This document shows, piece by piece, positions 1 to 9,283 of a stretch of 64,000 nt of DNA. The stretch is from assembly GCF_900078685.2 (NCBI RefSeq), contig NZ_LT546166.1:3182794-3246793 (forward strand), written 5' to 3'. The position numbers and the translations under genes are program-made. Position 1 is the stretch's first letter. Each line of letters opens with the position of its first letter. The notes beneath the pieces were generated by a model. It ran no database searches. It was not told where the DNA came from and saw nothing but the letters and a program-made list of their open reading frames with translations. Source of the stretch: Mycolicibacter icosiumassiliensis (lineage in GTDB: Bacteria > Actinomycetota > Actinomycetes > Mycobacteriales > Mycobacteriaceae).

Positions 1-588
1 GGCCAGCACGGCGGCGACGTCGGCGACGGCCTGTGCATCGGGGGCGGCCGCGGGGACCGGGTCGACCGATCCGGCCGCCTGCGCGCCGTCTTCCCAGGAG
101 ATGTCGGCGGGCAGAATCAGGTTGGCCACCTGCGCCGGACTGGCCATTGACTCCGCGACCGCTTCGGCGGCATCGCGCCCGACATCATCACCGGAGTTGG
201 TGCGGCGCACCCAGCCATGGGTCCAGTCGGTCAGGGGTTCGATGTCCGATTCCAGCGGTGCGTCGTACTTCTTGTGGTAGGTGGCGTGGTCCCCGATGAC
301 GTTGACCACCGGCACGTGTGCGCGGCGGGCGTTGTGCAGGTTGGCCAGGCCGTTTCCCAGCCCAGGCCCCAGGTGCAGCAGGGTGGCAGCTGGCTTTGCG
401 GCCACTCGGGCGTACCCGTCGGCGGCGCCGGTGACCACGCCTTCGAACAGGCACAGCACCCCGCGCATCTGCGGCACCGAGTCCAGGGCGGCCACGAAGT
501 GCATCTCGGAAGTACCGGGGTTGGCGAAGCAGACCTGCACCCCGCTGTCCACCAGGGTGGTGATCAGGGCCTGTGCTCCGTTAGTCAT
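1..588 (-). CDS. ilvX: Acetolactate synthase-like TPP enzyme (IlvX-like), 3' end beyond window
   Basis: The minus strand is open from ATG at 588 to the window edge (196 codons). It is the N-terminal pyrimidine-binding half of a thiamine-pyrophosphate enzyme of the acetolactate synthase large-subunit family. Visible motifs are VCFANPGTSEMHF near residue 20, LFEGVVTGAADGYAR near residue 48 (its Glu sits where the cofactor-activating Glu lies) and HLGPGLGNGLANLHNARR near residue 72. These closely recall M. tuberculosis IlvX. A ribosome site AAAGGCAG lies just upstream. It is the last visible gene of the run tex, glcD-like, ilvX. The exact reaction is unknown: IlvX-type proteins are diverged from true IlvB and may use another 2-oxoacid. 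Confidence 0.85.
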   Translation of the reverse strand, partial: MTNGAQALITTLVDSGVQVCFANPGTSEMHFVAALDSVPQMRGVLCLFEGVVTGAADGYARVAAKPAATLLHLGPGLGNGLANLHNARRAHVPVVNVIGDHATYHKKYDAPLESDIEPLTDWTHGWVRRTNSGDDVGRDAAEAVAESMASPAQVANLILPADISWEDGAQAAGSVDPVPAAAPDAQAVADVAAVLA

Positions 589-641
589 GTGGCTGCCTTT
601 CTTGCCGGGCACCGAAGTATGCGGGACGCGCGCTCTGCTGC

Positions 642-2033
642 CTATAGAAGCACGCCGGGGTTGAGGATCCCGGCGGGGTCGAAGGCATCTTTGATCCGGC
701 GCATCAGGGCGATCTTGACCGGGTCCTCCAGCTCCAGGAAATGCTGCGTCTTGACCCGGCCCAAACCGTGTTCACCGGAGATGGCGCCGCCGAGGGCCAT
801 CGCGGCCGCGAAGATGTCGTGCAGCAGCCGGTGACGGACCTCGTCGTCGGCGCAGAACACCGCCAAATGGACGTTGCCGTCACCGGCGTGTCCGCAGCCG
901 ACCACACCGGCACCTGCCGTTTGGGCTAATCCTTGTGCCTTGGTGAGGAATTGGTGCATCTCGGCCCGCGGGACCACCACGTCGATGACGTCGTGGGCAC
1001 CGGCGGCCTTGGCCGTCCAAAACGCCTTCTCACGGGCCTCGATCAGGGCATGTGCTGAATTACCTTCCAGCACATAGACATCGTCGGCACCGAGTGAGGC
1101 AAGCAGCTCGCCCACCATGGCCACGTCGTCGTCGAGGCGCTCACGGTCACGGTTCTCCACACCGACCACCAGGTAGGCCTCCGCGGTCTCACGCACCGTG
1201 TCGGGGATGCCCAGGTTCAGGTTCTGCGAGTAGCTGATCGCGGCCAGGGTGAGCTTGTCGACGTATTCGAGGATCACCGGGTCCACCCCGCTGCGCACCA
1301 CCGCTGGCACCGCACGCATCACCGCGGGCAGGTCCGGGAACGGCGCCAACAGGGTGGCCGAGTGCCCGAGCCGGGGGTAGAGCCGCACGGTGACTTCGGT
1401 GGCCAGCGCGCAGGTGCCTTCCGAGCCGATGATCAGCTGGGTCAGGTCATAACCGGTGGACAGCTTGGTGATTCGCCCGCCGGTGCGGATCAGCTCGCCG
1501 GTCGGCAACGCGGCCTGCAACCCGAGCACGTTGTGCCGGGTCACTCCGTATTTGACCGCGCGCATCCCGCCGGCGTTGGTGCCGACGTTGCCTCCGACGC
1601 TGGCGGACAGTTCCCCGGGGAAGACGGTGTACATCAGCCCCGCGTCGGCCGTCGCGGCGTCGAGGTCGGCCAAGGTGACGCCGGGTTGCACCACCGCAAC
1701 CTGATTGTCGGTGTCGATCTCCAGGATCGCGTTCATCCGCTCGAAGGAGATCAGCAGACCGTCGGGGCACGGCCGCGCGCCGGCCGACATGCCGGTGCCC
1801 GAACCGCGGGCGGTCACCGGAACTTTCGCCGCGGTCGCCGCGGCCAGCAGCGCCGCAACCTGCTCGGCGGTCTGCGGGCGGGCGACGTAGCTCGGCGTCA
1901 CCGGCGCTCCGACCAGCGCCTCGTCATGGGCGTAGTCGGGGCCGATCTGCTCGCCGGTGAGCAGTCCGCCGGCTCCGACGATGTCGGCGAACTTGCGCGC
2001 GGCCTCCAGGGATGAGCTGTCTACCGTGGCCAT
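642..2033 (-). CDS. FAD-linked oxidase, GlcD / D-lactate dehydrogenase type
   Basis: A 463-aa flavoprotein of the PCMH/GlcD family, which oxidises 2-hydroxyacids such as glycolate or D-lactate to 2-oxoacids. The FAD-binding half shows RGSGTGMSAGARP (about residue 96), GNVGTNAGGMRAVKYG (about 150) and GSEGTCALAT (about 205). The C-terminal FAD-oxidase half shows GCGHAGDGNVH and SGEHGLGRVK, the usual catalytic/FAD-contact motifs. Length is normal for a single-subunit enzyme. It starts 6 nt after the tex stop and is followed after 53 nt by the ilvX-like gene, so the three are probably co-transcribed. Pairing with a TPP enzyme suggests hydroxyacid/2-oxoacid metabolism, which is inference. Substrate is not predictable from sequence. 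Confidence 0.88.
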   Translation of the reverse strand: MATVDSSSLEAARKFADIVGAGGLLTGEQIGPDYAHDEALVGAPVTPSYVARPQTAEQVAALLAAATAAKVPVTARGSGTGMSAGARPCPDGLLISFERMNAILEIDTDNQVAVVQPGVTLADLDAATADAGLMYTVFPGELSASVGGNVGTNAGGMRAVKYGVTRHNVLGLQAALPTGELIRTGGRITKLSTGYDLTQLIIGSEGTCALATEVTVRLYPRLGHSATLLAPFPDLPAVMRAVPAVVRSGVDPVILEYVDKLTLAAISYSQNLNLGIPDTVRETAEAYLVVGVENRDRERLDDDVAMVGELLASLGADDVYVLEGNSAHALIEAREKAFWTAKAAGAHDVIDVVVPRAEMHQFLTKAQGLAQTAGAGVVGCGHAGDGNVHLAVFCADDEVRHRLLHDIFAAAMALGGAISGEHGLGRVKTQHFLELEDPVKIALMRRIKDAFDPAGILNPGVLL

Positions 2034-2039
2034 CCGTTC

Positions 2040-4400
2040 CTACTTTCCAAATCCGGCGTCACGCAACGCCTGAGCCATCGACCCGCCTGCCGGCGCCGCA
2101 TCCCGGCGTCCGGCACTGTTGCCGGGACGCCGCCCACGATTCTGCTTGGCCGCATCACCGCGCGCAGCCGGTTTGGCCGCCGGGGCCCGGGAGGAATTGC
2201 CGGGCTTGTCCGCCGGCTTGTCCCCCAGCCGCAGGGTCAGCCCGATGCGCTGGCGGTCGACGTCGACGTCGACGACCTTCACCTTCACCACCTGGCCGGA
2301 ACGCACCACCTCGTGCGGGTCGGAGACGAAGCGGTCCGCCATCGCCGAGACGTGCACCAGCCCGTCCTGGTGCACCCCGATATCAACGAAAGCGCCAAAG
2401 GCGGCGACATTGGTGACCACCCCTTCCAGGACCATGCCCACCTTGAGGTGGGCCACCTTCTCCACGCCCGCGGCGAACGTGGCCGTGGAGAACGCCGGCC
2501 GCGGGTCGCGTCCCGGCTTCTCCAGCTCGGCGAGGATGTCGGTCACGGTCGGGACCCCGAACCGGTCGTCGGCGAAGTCGCCGGGTTTCAGTGACCGCAG
2601 CACTCGCTCGTCGCCGATGATCTCGGCCAGCGAAACACCCGAGCGGTCCAGGATGCGCCGGACCACCGGGTAGGACTCGGGATGCACCCCCGAGGAATCC
2701 AGCGGGTCGTCGCCGTCGCGGATGCGCAGGAACCCGGCGCACTGCTCAAATGCCTTGGGCCCCAAGCGTGGCACGTCGAGCAGGGCAGCCCGACTACGGA
2801 AGGGTCCGGTCTGGTCGCGGTGCGCCACGATGGCCTCGGCCAGCGACTCCGACACCCCCGATACCTTGGCCAGCAGCGGGGCCGAGGCGGTGTTGAGGTC
2901 GACGCCCACGGCGTTCACCGCGTCTTCGACCACCGCGTCGAGGCTGCGCGCCAGGGTTCCCGGTGTCACGTCGTGCTGGTATTGGCCGACGCCGATCGAC
3001 TTCGGCTCGATCTTGACCAGTTCGGCTAGCGGGTCCTGCAGCCGCCGCGCGATCGACACCGCCCCGCGCAGCGTGACGTCCAGGTCGGGAAGCTCATGGG
3101 CGGCATAGGCCGACGCCGAGTACACCGACGCGCCGGCCTCGCTGACCATCGCCTTGGTCGGTGCTGGGGCGCCGGCGCTCGCGAGGTCGGCGATCAACTC
3201 GGCGGCCAGGGCGTCGGTCTCGCGCGACGCGGTGCCGTTGCCGACCGCGATCAGGTCCACACCGTGGCGGGCCACCAGCGCGGCCAGTGCCGCCTTGGCC
3301 TGATCCCACTGCTTCTGCGGTTGGTGCGGGAAGATCGCGCAGGTGTCGACGACCTTTCCGGTGCCGTCGACGACGGCGACCTTCACTCCGGTGCGAAAGC
3401 CCGGGTCGAGCCCGAGTGTGGTGCGGTTGCCCGCCGGCGCCGCCAGCAACAGGTCCTTGAGGTTCTTGGCGAACACCGCCACCGCGTCCTGCTCGGCACG
3501 TTGGCGCAACCGCATCCGGGCATCGACCGCCGCCGAGAACGCCAGGCGAGTGTCCCAGGCCCACCGCACGGTGTCGGCCAGCCAGGGCGTGGCCGCGCCG
3601 GGGGCGGTCATGTTCACGCCCAGCGACTTGGCGACCATCGCCTGGTAGGGCTCGTTGTCGCCGCCGTCGAAGGCCAGGGCCAGGGCGTCTTCCTTCTCGC
3701 CGCGCAACACCGCCAGCACCCGGTGCGACGGCATGGTCTCCAGCGATTCGTTGAACTCGAAGTAGTCCCGGAATTTTTGTGCCGCAGCACTTTTCGCGGC
3801 ATCTTCGGAGCGCGGCATGGTCCGTAGCGAGCCTGCCGACCAGAACTTCTCCCGGACTGCACCCACCAGCTCGGCGTCCTCGGCACAACGTTCGACCAGA
3901 ATCGCGCGCGCACCCTCCAGTGCGGCCGCGGCGTCGGCGACCTCCTCGCCGGTGTACTCCGAAGCAAGCTGCTGGGGGTCCAGCGCGGGGTCGGCGAGCA
4001 GCCTGTCGGCCAGCGGCTCCAGGCCCGCCTCACGCGCGATCCGCGCCTTGGTGCGGCGCTTGGGCTTGTAGGGCAGGTAGATGTCCTCTACGCGGGCCTT
4101 GGTGTCGGCCGACAGCAGCGCGTTGCGCAGATCGTCGGTGAGTTTGCCCTGCTCCTCGATCGAAGACAGCACTGCAGCCCGACGGTCGTCGAGCTCGCGC
4201 AGGTAGCGCAGCCGCTCTTCCAGGGTGCGCAGCTGCCCGTCGTCGAGGCTGCCGGTGACCTCCTTGCGGTAGCGGGCGATGAACGGAACCGTCGCGCCCT
4301 CGTCGAGCAGCGCGACGGCGGCCGTGACCTGCCGTTCGGCTACTTCGAGTTCGTCGGCAAGGCGGGCATTCACCGGTTTGAGGGTCACGTTCGCGGTCAC
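2040..4400 (-). CDS. tex: Tex-family RNA-binding transcription accessory protein
   Basis: A 786-aa Tex protein, a nucleic-acid-binding factor related to eukaryotic Spt6. Order of domains: helical Tex N-terminus (motif FIARYRKEVTGSLDD near residue 40), YqgF/RNase-H-like fold (TLGLDPGFRTGVKVAVVD near 330), a helix-hairpin-helix pair (VDLNTASAPLLAKVSGVSE and LDVPRLGPKAFEQCAGFLRI, about 500-560) and a C-terminal S1 domain (GMVLEGVVTNVAAFGAFVDI near 650). The tail is basic and low complexity. The open frame extends to ATG 4508, but family similarity starts at GTG 4400 (VTANVTLKPVNARLADELE), which I chose. It is first in the run with the glcD-like and ilvX-like genes. Confidence 0.93.
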   Translation of the reverse strand: MTANVTLKPVNARLADELEVAERQVTAAVALLDEGATVPFIARYRKEVTGSLDDGQLRTLEERLRYLRELDDRRAAVLSSIEEQGKLTDDLRNALLSADTKARVEDIYLPYKPKRRTKARIAREAGLEPLADRLLADPALDPQQLASEYTGEEVADAAAALEGARAILVERCAEDAELVGAVREKFWSAGSLRTMPRSEDAAKSAAAQKFRDYFEFNESLETMPSHRVLAVLRGEKEDALALAFDGGDNEPYQAMVAKSLGVNMTAPGAATPWLADTVRWAWDTRLAFSAAVDARMRLRQRAEQDAVAVFAKNLKDLLLAAPAGNRTTLGLDPGFRTGVKVAVVDGTGKVVDTCAIFPHQPQKQWDQAKAALAALVARHGVDLIAVGNGTASRETDALAAELIADLASAGAPAPTKAMVSEAGASVYSASAYAAHELPDLDVTLRGAVSIARRLQDPLAELVKIEPKSIGVGQYQHDVTPGTLARSLDAVVEDAVNAVGVDLNTASAPLLAKVSGVSESLAEAIVAHRDQTGPFRSRAALLDVPRLGPKAFEQCAGFLRIRDGDDPLDSSGVHPESYPVVRRILDRSGVSLAEIIGDERVLRSLKPGDFADDRFGVPTVTDILAELEKPGRDPRPAFSTATFAAGVEKVAHLKVGMVLEGVVTNVAAFGAFVDIGVHQDGLVHVSAMADRFVSDPHEVVRSGQVVKVKVVDVDVDRQRIGLTLRLGDKPADKPGNSSRAPAAKPAARGDAAKQNRGRRPGNSAGRRDAAPAGGSMAQALRDAGFGK

Positions 4401-4555
4401 GCCGACGGACCCTACCGAACGCCGCTGACAGTTCCGTGGTGCGGCACGGCGTGCCGGGCTCGCGGCAGCTTGAACGGCGTTGCCGTCAGGCAATTTCGGG
4501 TGATTCATCCACAGTTGCCCGATTCATCCACAGATCGCCGTTCGACCCCCCGTGT

Positions 4556-4571
4556 TCGCACACTTGTTCGA
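4556..4571 (+). promoter_or_regulatory. LexA (SOS) box upstream of the 13E12 gene
   Basis: TCGCACACTTGTTCGA matches the mycobacterial SOS box TCGAAC-N4-GTTCGA at 11 of 12 defined positions; only the fourth base differs. It directly precedes a -10-like TACGTT (4572-4577), so LexA bound here would block the promoter. LexA boxes upstream of 13E12-repeat genes are known in M. tuberculosis. Confidence 0.8.
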
Positions 4572-4577
4572 TACGTT
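4572..4577 (+). promoter_or_regulatory. -10 box of leaderless 13E12 transcript
   Basis: TACGTT fits TANNNT and ends 6 nt before GTG 4584. That spacing puts the transcription start on the start codon, the leaderless arrangement common in mycobacteria. There is no Shine-Dalgarno sequence before this GTG, which supports the choice. Confidence 0.6.
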
Positions 4578-4583
4578 GGAAAC

Positions 4584-5972
4584 GTGTCCGAACTCGATCA
4601 GGTCCTTCCTCCCGCCGCGGCGGCGCGCGCAGCCATCCGCGCGGACCTGACTCTGATCGATGACGCCCAAACACGGCTGCGGACAGCCGACACAGACATC
4701 GTGGGCAATGCGTTTCGCGTCGAGATGGCCGAACACCTCGAAACCCAGCACCGAGTCAATCGCGGCCTGTCCTATCGCATCTTCGGCGAGATCGCCGACC
4801 CCGCCGACGGTCCCGAGGATCCTCGACTGCCCGCCGACACCAAGATCACGGACCTGCTGTGGTCACGCCTGCGCATTACCCGAGCCGAGGTCCGGCGCCG
4901 GTTCCGCATCGCCGCCCGCATCCGGCCGCGGCGCAATCTGACCGGACCCCCGGCCCCGCCGGAACTTCCCGAAGTCGCAGCCGCGGTCGAGGACGGTCAG
5001 ATCGGCGATGACCACATCAAATCCGTTACCAAAGCCCTCGACCAACTGCCCGCGAACGTCGCGCCGGCCGATCGCAAGGCCGCCGAACGCACCCTGGTGC
5101 GCCATGCCACCGAACAGGACGCCGAGTTCGTCACCGCCATCGGGCACGCCATCGCCGACCGTCTCAACCCCGACGGCAACTTCACCGACGACGACCGGGC
5201 ACGACGGCGCAACCTTGTCCTGGGCCGCCAAGGCTCCGACGGGATGAGCCGGCTGTCCGGCTGCGTCGACCCGGAAACCCGCGCCTATCTCGAGGCCGCC
5301 CTGGCCGCGGTCCGGCCCGGCCACCGCCAGCCCGAAAGCACCGAAGAACGCGATTCCAGGTCATCGGGGCAGCGCGACCACGACGCGCTCAAGCTCGCGC
5401 TACGCCACGGCATCGAATCCGGTGCCATGGGCACTCACCGCGGTGTACCGGTGACGGTCATCGTCACCACCAAACTCGCCGACCTCGACCAGGCGGTCCA
5501 CGCCATGTCCAATCCGGATATCCCGATGCCGGCTGCGGCACGCACCGGCGGCGGCAGCCGCCTGCCGATGCGTGATCTGATCCGCATGGCGGCCAACTCG
5601 ATTCACTACCTCGCTGTCTTCGACAACCACTCCGATCGGCCGTTGTATCTGGGCCGCAGTAAACGGATCGCCACCCTGGATCAACGGATCATCTGCCACG
5701 CCCGCGACCACGGCTGCACCCGACCCAACTGCACCGAGCCCGGCTACCACTCCGAGGTCCACCATTCGACCGACTGGGCTCAGGACGGCCGCACCAACGC
5801 CGACGAACTCTACTTCGCCTGCGGCAGCGATCACGGCGCCGTCACCCGCGGCGACCTCCAGACTCACGTCACCGAGCAAGGGCGCCTGGCCTGGACCGAC
5901 GGCAGCAGCCCACCGCGAATCAACCATCTGCACCACCCGGAGGAGCTCCTGGATCCCGACGCGGATCCATAG
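4584..5972 (+). CDS. 13E12-repeat family protein (DUF222 plus HNH endonuclease)
   Basis: A 462-aa protein with an N-terminal DUF222 helical domain (about residues 20-300) and a C-terminal HNH nuclease domain. The zinc/HNH signature is visible: CHARDHGCTRPNCTEPGYH, then EVHHSTDWAQDG and ACGSDH. These are the 13E12 (REP13E12) repeat proteins of mycobacteria; their role is not settled, but they serve as phage/element attachment targets and are SOS-induced. The GTG at 4584 is chosen over the longer frame from 4470 because LexA box, -10 and start are spaced as a leaderless promoter and conserved sequence begins at VSELDQVLP. It is regulated by DNA damage if the box works. Confidence 0.9.
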   Translation: MSELDQVLPPAAAARAAIRADLTLIDDAQTRLRTADTDIVGNAFRVEMAEHLETQHRVNRGLSYRIFGEIADPADGPEDPRLPADTKITDLLWSRLRITRAEVRRRFRIAARIRPRRNLTGPPAPPELPEVAAAVEDGQIGDDHIKSVTKALDQLPANVAPADRKAAERTLVRHATEQDAEFVTAIGHAIADRLNPDGNFTDDDRARRRNLVLGRQGSDGMSRLSGCVDPETRAYLEAALAAVRPGHRQPESTEERDSRSSGQRDHDALKLALRHGIESGAMGTHRGVPVTVIVTTKLADLDQAVHAMSNPDIPMPAAARTGGGSRLPMRDLIRMAANSIHYLAVFDNHSDRPLYLGRSKRIATLDQRIICHARDHGCTRPNCTEPGYHSEVHHSTDWAQDGRTNADELYFACGSDHGAVTRGDLQTHVTEQGRLAWTDGSSPPRINHLHHPEELLDPDADP

Positions 5973-6017
5973 CCGCAACCTCAGGTATCACCGCCCGAAC
6001 CGCGAGAAGATGGCACC

Positions 6018-6728
6018 GTGACGACCTACGCCGAGATCCGCAACAACGCGCCACTGTGGCCAGGGGTGATGGACCGCTCGCTGCTCGGCAACCGGCAGGC
6101 TCAGGCGGCGTTGTATCTGGCCGATATGGCCAAGCGGGGCAAGTGGAGCAAGGTGATCCGCGAACTCGACCGAGGCGATCACGTGGTCGATATCAAGGCG
6201 TGGCGGCCCGGCGGCAAGACCTGGCTGACGGTGCTGCATCAAGCCGGCTGGCACGGCGCGTCTGCCGACGTCGCGACCTGGCTGATCGAGCAGGGCGCGC
6301 TGCGCTCACAACCGGACGCCACCGGTCGCACCGCCTACGACCTCGCCGTCGAACACCGGCGTTCCGATGAGCTGCTGGAGGTACTCAAGCCTCCCCCGGC
6401 CCCCCTTGACGACGACCAGATCGCTGCGCTGAACACCCAGCTCACCGCCGTCATCGACGACTTGATCCAACACCTGTTCCGAGGTGGCGCCCTGCGCCAA
6501 CTGTTCCGCTATCCCCCGGTCGAGGTGCTGCACGAACTGCCCGGAAGGCAGCTGTGGTTCCCAGTGCCCTACCTGTGGGGAGGATTTCGGGTCAGCCTGC
6601 GCGACAACGACATCGAGCTGTTCGGCGGCTATCGAGAACTCGACCCGGTCGGTGAGGTGCACGTCGCGACGGTCGGCTATCGCATCACTGCCGAGGGCCC
6701 GTCGCAGGTTTATGAGAGCTACGAATAG
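6018..6728 (+). CDS. Ankyrin-repeat protein of unknown role
   Basis: A 236-aa soluble protein starting at GTG 6018, 45 nt after the 13E12 gene. Residues about 65-125 form one clear and one weaker ankyrin repeat: TVLHQAGWHGASADVATWLI and then DATGRTAYDLAVEHRRSDEL. The C-terminal 90 residues (LFRYPPVEVLHELPGRQLWF onward) look like a small beta-rich domain I do not recognise. No signal peptide or membrane segment is seen. Ankyrin repeats bind proteins, so a partner-binding role is likely; the partner is unknown. Its 3' end overlaps the convergent FadD-type gene by 10 bp. Confidence 0.75.
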   Translation: MTTYAEIRNNAPLWPGVMDRSLLGNRQAQAALYLADMAKRGKWSKVIRELDRGDHVVDIKAWRPGGKTWLTVLHQAGWHGASADVATWLIEQGALRSQPDATGRTAYDLAVEHRRSDELLEVLKPPPAPLDDDQIAALNTQLTAVIDDLIQHLFRGGALRQLFRYPPVEVLHELPGRQLWFPVPYLWGGFRVSLRDNDIELFGGYRELDPVGEVHVATVGYRITAEGPSQVYESYE

Positions 6729-8293
6729 CCACTGATCTGACGCAACTGTCCCTTGGCGATCTTGCCGCCGGATGAGCGCGGCAACTCGTCGATGACGACA
6801 AGACGTTCCGGCAACAGCTCTTTGGACACCCCGAGCGCCAGCAGATGTTCGACGAGGTCGGCCAACTCAAGGGTGCCGGCGCGCGCCACCTCAGCGAGTT
6901 CGACGTAGACGCAGACCTTCTCACCGAAGACCTCGTCGCGCATCGGCACCGCCGCCGCCACCGCGACCGCCGGATGGGTCATCACCGCGTCTTCGACCTG
7001 GGCGGCGCTGATGTTCTTGCCGCCGCGCAGAATGAAATCCGATGTTCGGCCGGTGACGCTCAGATAGCCGTCGGCGTCGATCTCGCAGATGTCCCCCATC
7101 CGCATCCAGCCGTCGGCGGTGAACAGCTTGTCGTGATCGACCCCGTTGAGGTAGCCGAGGCTGGTGGCCGGGCCGCGGCAGGCTGGCTGACCTCGGCCGG
7201 TGTCGGTCACGTCGGTGTTGCCGTCCTCGCCGCCGAAAAGCCGGACCGCCATCTCGTCGACGATCCGCCCACCGGTCCGCAGCCGCCGCTCCAACGAGTC
7301 GCCCAGAGTGGTGGCGCTGAGCACTCCGGTCTCGTTGGAGCCGTAGAACTGCAGGATTTTCGCTCCGGTGAGCTCCTCGAACTCCGCGGCCGGCCGGTAG
7401 GGCAACGCCTCCCCTCCGGTGAACACCACCCGCAACGAGCTCAAGTCGAATTCGCGGCTGGCCGGATCCGCCATCATCATGGTCAGTTGGGTGCTGACAC
7501 AACACAATACGGTGACCCGATGCTGCGCGATCGCGGCACAGGTCGCGGCGGCGGTGAAGCGGTCCAACAGGATCGCGGTGGCGCCGAGGTGGATCGGGGT
7601 GGTGTGGCTGGTCCAGAGCCCGAAACCGAACGGCGTGGGAATGATCGGCAGGAAGATGTCGTCGGGGCTCAGTTCCCCGTTGGCGACGGCTAGCTGGTGA
7701 AAATAATGCCAACGATTCTGGGTGTGCACCACACACTTGGGCAGCCCGGTGGTACCGGAGGTGGAGTTGATCAGGAAGACGTCGTCAGGGCCGAGTTGCG
7801 GCCCCGGTATCCCGATTTCGGCGTCCACTCGCAGCTCATCGATGCTCAGCGCAGTGATCTCGAGTCCGGCCGCCGCCGCGCGCCGCTGCTCGTCGGTGAT
7901 CAGCAGCTGGGCCTGCGAAGCGGCCAGGATCGCGGCCACTTCACGGGTTCCGGCCCGTGCGCCGATGCCGACCACTATCGCCCCGCATCGCTCAATCGCC
8001 ACGAACAGCACATGGATGGCCGCGGAATCGCTATGCCACACCGCAATCCGGTCACCGGACCTCACGCCGGACCCCGCCAGGCAAGCAGTCAGCGCGTCGA
8101 CGGCGATGTCGAATTCCTGCCAGGTCAGTGCCGCACCCTGGTAGTCGACATAGGCGGCCCGGTCGGGAAAACTCCGGGCATTGCGGCGCACCGCGTCCGA
8201 CAACGTGGTCTGCGACCACCAGCCGACGGCGTGATAGTGCGCGGCCTCGGCAGCGGTGTAAGCCGGTGAATTCCAGGCGGTTTCGGGAGACAT
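6719..8293 (-). CDS. Acyl-CoA synthetase / AMP-dependent ligase (FadD type)
   Basis: A 524-aa ANL-superfamily adenylating enzyme that activates a carboxylic acid with ATP and usually transfers it to CoA. All core motifs are present: the ATP loop STSGTTGLPKCVVHTQ (about residue 180), FYGSNETG (about 310), MGDICEIDADGYLSVTGR and SDFILRGGKNISAAQVE (about 410), and the C-terminal lysine motif PRSSGGKIAKGQLR. The frame extends to 8341, but ATG 8293 starts 4 nt after the SDR stop and avoids overlap, so I chose it. It is probably co-transcribed with the upstream SDR. The acid substrate is unknown; cyclohexane- or benzoate-type ligases look similar. Confidence 0.88.
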   Translation of the reverse strand: MSPETAWNSPAYTAAEAAHYHAVGWWSQTTLSDAVRRNARSFPDRAAYVDYQGAALTWQEFDIAVDALTACLAGSGVRSGDRIAVWHSDSAAIHVLFVAIERCGAIVVGIGARAGTREVAAILAASQAQLLITDEQRRAAAAGLEITALSIDELRVDAEIGIPGPQLGPDDVFLINSTSGTTGLPKCVVHTQNRWHYFHQLAVANGELSPDDIFLPIIPTPFGFGLWTSHTTPIHLGATAILLDRFTAAATCAAIAQHRVTVLCCVSTQLTMMMADPASREFDLSSLRVVFTGGEALPYRPAAEFEELTGAKILQFYGSNETGVLSATTLGDSLERRLRTGGRIVDEMAVRLFGGEDGNTDVTDTGRGQPACRGPATSLGYLNGVDHDKLFTADGWMRMGDICEIDADGYLSVTGRTSDFILRGGKNISAAQVEDAVMTHPAVAVAAAVPMRDEVFGEKVCVYVELAEVARAGTLELADLVEHLLALGVSKELLPERLVVIDELPRSSGGKIAKGQLRQISGYS

Positions 8294-8297
8294 CCGA

Positions 8298-9134
8298 TCA
8301 GTAGGTGTAGTCTTCGCCGCTCGCTCGCACGGTGATGTCACTGATACTGATGCCCCAGGGCTGGTCGATGACGTGCACCACCGCCTCGGCGAGGTCTTCG
8401 GGGGTGATCAGCCAGTACTTCACCGAGTCGACGTCGGTCTGCTCGGGTTCCAGGGTGCCCTCGGCGAACGCAGTGACCGACCGGATGTAGCTCTCACCGC
8501 GGGATCCGACGATGCCCATGATCGCGGCGCCGTTGACCACGCCTCTGCCGAGGTTGGTGCCCAGCACACCGGTCGGCTTGACCGTGGTCACCTTGATCTG
8601 TCCCTTCGCCTCGCTGCGCAGCGAGTCCGATAGGACGGCGACCGCGGCCTTGGTCGCGCTGTAGACCCCCGAGCCGGCTACACCGGCATTGGCGTAGATC
8701 GACGAGATGTTGACGACGTGGCCGCGGCCCTGCTCGATCATCTGGTCGTAGACGGCCGAAATGCCGTTCACCACGCCCTTGATGTTGATGTCGATCGCCC
8801 GGTGCCAGTGCTGCCAGGCCTTCTCGTGATCGGCGAAATAGGCCAGCGGCATCACGCCGGCGTTATTGACGATGACGTCAACCGCGCCGAAGGTCTGCAC
8901 CGCGTGCTGCACGGCGTCCTTCATCTGCTCGATGTCGGTGACGTCAGCGACCTGATAGGTGCCGGACTGTCCGGCTTCCCGGATCCCGTCGAAGACCGCC
9001 GCAAGGTTCTCGGCACCGATGTCGACGCCGACAACACGGGCTCCGGCGGCGGCGCACTTCTCGGCGATCAGTTTGCCGAATCCACCGCCGGCACCGGTGA
9101 TGACGACGACCTTGTCCTGCAGGTGCTGCGACAT
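8298..9134 (-). CDS. Short-chain dehydrogenase/reductase
   Basis: A 278-aa classical SDR. The NAD(P) site TGAGGGFGK is near residue 14, the structural motif NNAG near 92, and the catalytic Ser (NISSIYA), Tyr and Lys (YSATKAAV) near 145-165. The start has a good ribosome site (GAGAGG). It lies 4 nt upstream of the FadD-type ligase, so a pathway in which an alcohol or ketone is oxidised and the acid then activated is plausible but is inference. Substrate unknown. Confidence 0.9.
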   Translation of the reverse strand: MSQHLQDKVVVITGAGGGFGKLIAEKCAAAGARVVGVDIGAENLAAVFDGIREAGQSGTYQVADVTDIEQMKDAVQHAVQTFGAVDVIVNNAGVMPLAYFADHEKAWQHWHRAIDINIKGVVNGISAVYDQMIEQGRGHVVNISSIYANAGVAGSGVYSATKAAVAVLSDSLRSEAKGQIKVTTVKPTGVLGTNLGRGVVNGAAIMGIVGSRGESYIRSVTAFAEGTLEPEQTDVDSVKYWLITPEDLAEAVVHVIDQPWGISISDITVRASGEDYTY

Positions 9135-9271
9135 AGTCGGCCTCTCGACAACACGGATGGGACTGAGGAGTTTCGGTGCAGTTTAGGTGGCCGTTGTTGC
9201 GGGTGTTGCGGCCGCCCGATTTGCTCGGCGACAGGCCGAGCGTTCGAACGCCGGGTAACAGGTCCGGAAGC

Positions 9272-9277
9272 TATGGT
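9272..9277 (+). promoter_or_regulatory. -10 box of leaderless glycosidase transcript
   Basis: TATGGT ends 6 nt before GTG 9284. The spacing predicts transcription starting at the GTG. It also decides the start, since the longer open frame from 9176 would place the signal peptide internally. Confidence 0.55.
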
Positions 9278-9283
9278 CACTTC

